Below, one piece after another: positions 21,040 to 24,033 of a DNA stretch of 24,033 nucleotides. The notes under the pieces were generated by a model. The model searched no databases and had not been told where the DNA came from. It was given only the letters and a program-made list of their open reading frames with translations. The stretch covers positions 1 through 24,033 of the forward strand of contig CAZMXS010000074.1 of assembly GCA_964570325.1 (NCBI GenBank), in the 5' to 3' direction. The position numbers were made by a program, and so were the translations under genes. This DNA comes from CAZMXS01 sp964570325 (GTDB lineage Bacteria > Verrucomicrobiota > Kiritimatiellia > CAIQIC01 > CAZMXS01). The stretch's first letter is position 1. Each line of letters begins with the position of its first letter.

Positions 21040-24033
21040 ATGAAACGAATAATTATTGCGTTCACATTTTTGCTTCTTATGAAAAGCCATGCGGCGGCCC
21101 AGCCCACTGCCCTTGGCCATGAGCGCCACACCATCTCGCTGAACGGCGACTGGCAATGCGCGCCCGCAACAGCCGAGCGGCCGCCAGCCCAATGGACCCA
21201 TACCGTGCCCGTGCCCGGTCTGGTGGATTTGTGCGCGCCGCCGCTAAAATGGGAGGACCATGACTATTTCTGGTACCGGAAGGTGTTCCGCCTGCCGGCG
21301 GGAATAGATTGGTCGCGCGCGTTGCTCCGGATCGAACAAAGCCAATACGGCTCGGAGGTCTGGCTGAACGGGATCCGCCTGGGGCATTACAACGGTTGCT
21401 ATACCGCGCATGAGTATGATGCCGGCGAGGCGCTCACCCGGGAGGGGGAGAACGAACTGCGGGTCCGCGTGGGCAGGCGGAATACGCTGCCCGCCGGTCA
21501 CGCGGCCGGCCGGGACGCGGAAAAGCACTCGTATATTCCCGGCATTTGGGGTGACGTCAGCCTGATCTTGAGCGGCGACCCGCTGCTCCGCGCAGTGTTG
21601 ATCACCCCGCATTGCGACACCCAGACGGCGGAAATCCGGATTGTGTTGGACGCCTGCTCCGCGACCGGTCGCGCGTGCGCCGTCACAGTCACCGCCTGGG
21701 AGAAGTCATCCGGCCGCCAGGCCTCGCGGTCAGCGCGAACCCACACATGGCGCCCCCATCCGTTGGGCGCGCTGGGGCCCGACCCGCTTCTGTCCGCCGC
21801 TTGCGCCCACTCGGAGGTGGGCGCCACGATCAACCTGCCGATCGAGAATCTGCGCCCATGGTCACCGGACGATCCATTCCTGTATGAATTGGAGGTGGCG
21901 GTCGAATACGACGGACAAGTAACCGATCGAAACCGTTACCCCTTCGGCATGCGCGATTTTGCGATCCACGGCGCCGACTTCCATTTGAACGGCAGGCGGC
22001 TCATGTTGCGCGGCGGCAACATCGCCTTTCACCGTTTTCTTTCCGACCCACAGCGCGCCGCGTTGCCGTGGGATACGAACTGGATTCGGAGGGTGCTGAT
22101 CGAGATTCCCAAGGCCAGCCACTTCAATTATTTCCGCGTGCACATGGGCCACGCTTACAACCGCTGGTACGACCTGGCCGATGAGCACGGGTTGTGCCTG
22201 CAGGATGAATGGATGTTCTGGGGCCGCCTGGACGCCGACCGGGAACAGGTTCGGCGCGAGTTCGCGGCCTGGATCCGGGATAACTACAACCATCCAAGCA
22301 TTGTGATCTGGGATCCCCTCAACGAGCGGGAAGACAACCCCGAAGCGGTGGAGCAGTATGGCATGCTCCGCGACGACATCGTGCCGGCGCTGAAAACACT
22401 GGATCCGACCCGGCCATGGGAAGGATTGGATTTTGAGGAAGAGCATCCTTACATCTACTCGCTGGGCCCCGTCTTGAACAACGACCGTTTCGGTTTTGCC
22501 CGCTCGATCGCCGACATCGCGGCAAGCGCGACCCCGACCGTGCTCAACGAATTCCTCTGGTTCTGGCTCGATCCGGAAGACAATGTTACCAACAACGCGC
22601 CGGATGTGGTCCGGCGCTGGATGGGCCGCCTCGGCACACCTGCAGAGCGCCTGTATTTCCAGGCGTTCCTGGCCACCGAACTGGTCGAGCAGTTCCGCCG
22701 GATGCGGGTGGACGCGATCGCCCCTTTCGTTTATCTGAGCAACGGCCGCGGCTTCACGGCCAACTGGTTTCGCGGCGATATCCGCGACGCGCAGCCCAAA
22801 CCCGTTGTCACGGCGTTACGCAACGCTTTCGCGCCGTTCGGCGTGAGCCTGGAACTGTGGGACCGCCATTTCTTCACTAACGAGCAACGCCAGATCAATG
22901 TCTACGTTTTCAATGATACCGCGGAACCGCGCGCGGGCCGGCTGAAACTGCAAGTGACGCAAGACGGCGTAATCATCACGCAGCGCACACAGGCCGTAAC
23001 GGTCGCGGCCGCCGGCATGGAAATTTTGCCGACAACATGGGTTTTACCGGCGCTTCCGGGCCGGTACCGGCTCCGGGCGGAGCTGTTTTCAGATTCCGGA
23101 ACCGCCGTCGCTTCCAGCGAAAAAGATGCTTTTATCTTCCCCCAGATCCATGCGCCGGACGCGTTGCGCCAACGGCGGATCGTGGTCTGCGATCCCGCCG
23201 GCGAGATCTCCGCTTTTCTACAGGCGCAGGGGGCGGCAGTTGTTATGTTGGAGGCAGGTCCACTCCGCGCGGATGATCTGCTGGTTCTCGCTGAAGGCGC
23301 GCTGGCGAACGCCGAATATGAGCGGCGATTTCGGGAAATTGAGCGGTGGGTCTTGGACGGCGGGTCAATGGTGGTGTTGGATCCGGCTTATGGAGTTGCG
23401 ACGCAAGGTGTCCACCGCTTGCCGGGCGGTCTGACGCTGCGCATGCAACCGCGCGCGAACACCGGCCGCGACGGCTATGATTCCTATGTATTTCCTTGCG
23501 ATCCCAACAGTCCCCTCTGGTTGGATATTCCAGGCGAGCACTTGAAGATGTTCAATGGCGGCTTTGGCGGCGTCATGGTATCCGACCATGACATGTTGAT
23601 TAACCGGCCGGCGTTGACGCTGGCGAAATCCGGCAACGACCTGAAAAACGCCGCCTTATGCGCCGCGCCAGCCGGCAACGGTATGCTGCTGATCTCCCGC
23701 ATCCAAACACGCGGACGGCTGTGCGCAATCGCGGATGCGAGCGGGTTGTACGCGCCGCGCGTGGATCCGGTGGCCCAACAGTATGTGCTGAACCTGCTGA
23801 CCACCGCCATGCAAGGCACGAATATGCCGTTCAACTTGATCCCCAGCCGCGTGGTGGCATCCTCCGGCAGTGACGGCCCGCTCGCGGCAGCCCTGGCCGT
23901 GGACGGCGACCCCGGAACGCGCTGGAGCAGCGATTCATCTGATCCGCAATGGATCGCGCTCGATCTGGGGCGGGTCCGGCTGGTGAACGGCGTTGCCCTG
24001 AACTGGGAAACCGCATTCGGGAAGGCATACGAG
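21040..24033 (+). CDS. Secreted GH2-like glycosidase, 3' end cut by window edge
   Basis: 998 codons are open to the right edge. The start at 21040 is chosen because MKRIIIAFTFLLLMKSHAAA is a clean signal peptide, with AGGA 10 nt upstream; an in-frame ATG at 20983 would add 19 polar residues. Order: GH2 sugar-binding jelly roll about 30-185 (YFWYRKVFRLP, VWLNGIRLGHYNG, SYIPGIWGDVSL), Ig-like domain about 190-310, TIM barrel about 315-600 with acid/base E429 (WDPLNERED) and nucleophile E504 (TVLNEFLWFW). A beta domain follows, then a glutamine-amidotransferase-like domain about 706-920 (RRIVVCDPAGEISAFL, ERWVLDGGSMVVLD). From about 937 an F5/8 type C domain starts and is cut off. GH2 members include beta-galactosidases, glucuronidases and mannosidases. 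Residues about 254-262 are encoded by a dispersed palindrome. Confidence 0.85.
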   Translation, partial: MKRIIIAFTFLLLMKSHAAAQPTALGHERHTISLNGDWQCAPATAERPPAQWTHTVPVPGLVDLCAPPLKWEDHDYFWYRKVFRLPAGIDWSRALLRIEQSQYGSEVWLNGIRLGHYNGCYTAHEYDAGEALTREGENELRVRVGRRNTLPAGHAAGRDAEKHSYIPGIWGDVSLILSGDPLLRAVLITPHCDTQTAEIRIVLDACSATGRACAVTVTAWEKSSGRQASRSARTHTWRPHPLGALGPDPLLSAACAHSEVGATINLPIENLRPWSPDDPFLYELEVAVEYDGQVTDRNRYPFGMRDFAIHGADFHLNGRRLMLRGGNIAFHRFLSDPQRAALPWDTNWIRRVLIEIPKASHFNYFRVHMGHAYNRWYDLADEHGLCLQDEWMFWGRLDADREQVRREFAAWIRDNYNHPSIVIWDPLNEREDNPEAVEQYGMLRDDIVPALKTLDPTRPWEGLDFEEEHPYIYSLGPVLNNDRFGFARSIADIAASATPTVLNEFLWFWLDPEDNVTNNAPDVVRRWMGRLGTPAERLYFQAFLATELVEQFRRMRVDAIAPFVYLSNGRGFTANWFRGDIRDAQPKPVVTALRNAFAPFGVSLELWDRHFFTNEQRQINVYVFNDTAEPRAGRLKLQVTQDGVIITQRTQAVTVAAAGMEILPTTWVLPALPGRYRLRAELFSDSGTAVASSEKDAFIFPQIHAPDALRQRRIVVCDPAGEISAFLQAQGAAVVMLEAGPLRADDLLVLAEGALANAEYERRFREIERWVLDGGSMVVLDPAYGVATQGVHRLPGGLTLRMQPRANTGRDGYDSYVFPCDPNSPLWLDIPGEHLKMFNGGFGGVMVSDHDMLINRPALTLAKSGNDLKNAALCAAPAGNGMLLISRIQTRGRLCAIADASGLYAPRVDPVAQQYVLNLLTTAMQGTNMPFNLIPSRVVASSGSDGPLAAALAVDGDPGTRWSSDSSDPQWIALDLGRVRLVNGVALNWETAFGKAYE
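21800..21826. repeat. Dispersed small palindrome, copy 2 (inside the GH2 gene)
   Basis: A core of GCGCCCAC-TCGGAG-GTGGGCGC, a perfect 8-bp stem with a 6-nt loop, flanked by CTT and CA as in copy 1 at 8050. It is translated in frame as CAHSEVGA in the region between the Ig-like strands of the GH2 protein. Confidence 0.65.

Noticed and set aside
1..24033. CRISPR array, integrase, transposase or prophage genes
   Set aside because: No regularly spaced direct repeats, and no open frame with transposase, integrase or phage structural motifs was seen.

Overview
Organism and overall character. The window is GC-rich bacterial DNA with G/C-ending codons. It carries secreted multi-domain glycosidases, repeated discoidin (F5/8 type C) modules, binding-protein-dependent sugar permeases with unusual fusions, and no SusC/SusD pair. 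This suggests a carbohydrate-degrading member of the PVC group, most likely Kiritimatiellota/Lentisphaerota or a related Verrucomicrobia-like lineage. No rRNA or marker protein settles the phylum, so this is an inference.

Layout. 1-1384 (minus): a gene cut by the left edge and, upstream of it and overlapping it by 86 nt, a protein resembling a sigma factor. 1540-2687 (plus): ssb followed by a second probable ssDNA-binding (Whirly-like) protein. 2825-2901 (minus): tRNA-Arg(TCG), with a good promoter back to back with the promoter of the next block. 3002-8004 (plus): a two-gene CUT1-type sugar ABC transporter. Its solute-binding protein is fused to the first permease, and the second permease carries a periplasmic insert of about 370 residues built from a repeated motif. 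No ATPase gene is present. 8322-9905 (minus): mazG and a HAD-fold protein that has lost its catalytic aspartates, behind a clear sigma-70-type promoter. 10017-11114 (minus): a cytoplasmic CBM20-esterase. 11405 to the right edge (plus): four secreted carbohydrate-active proteins in one run. These are a GH116-like enzyme with three discoidin domains, a GH144-like (glycoamylase-domain) enzyme with an N-terminal discoidin domain, a second compact GH116-like enzyme, and a GH2-like enzyme that runs off the window just inside another discoidin domain.

How the parts fit. The right-hand block looks like a glycan-degradation operon. The first two genes overlap by ATGA, and the later gaps are short with no convincing terminator. 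Five closely similar discoidin modules, which look like one local family, may tether three of the four enzymes to a common surface or glycan. Released oligosaccharides could enter through the unusual ABC importer, powered by an ATPase encoded elsewhere, and the cytoplasmic CBM20-esterase could act on imported or storage glucans. The substrate cannot be read from the sequence; GH116 and GH144 homologues point towards beta-linked glucosides or beta-glucans.

Most notable observations: a GH116 enzyme split at its domain junction by two discoidin domains, shown by comparison with the intact paralogue; the permease with repeated extracytoplasmic modules; the pseudo-HAD next to mazG; a small dispersed palindrome with a compensatory base change, one copy of which lies inside a coding sequence; and an 11-bp inverted repeat plus a 16-bp perfect palindrome around the start of the glycosidase operon.
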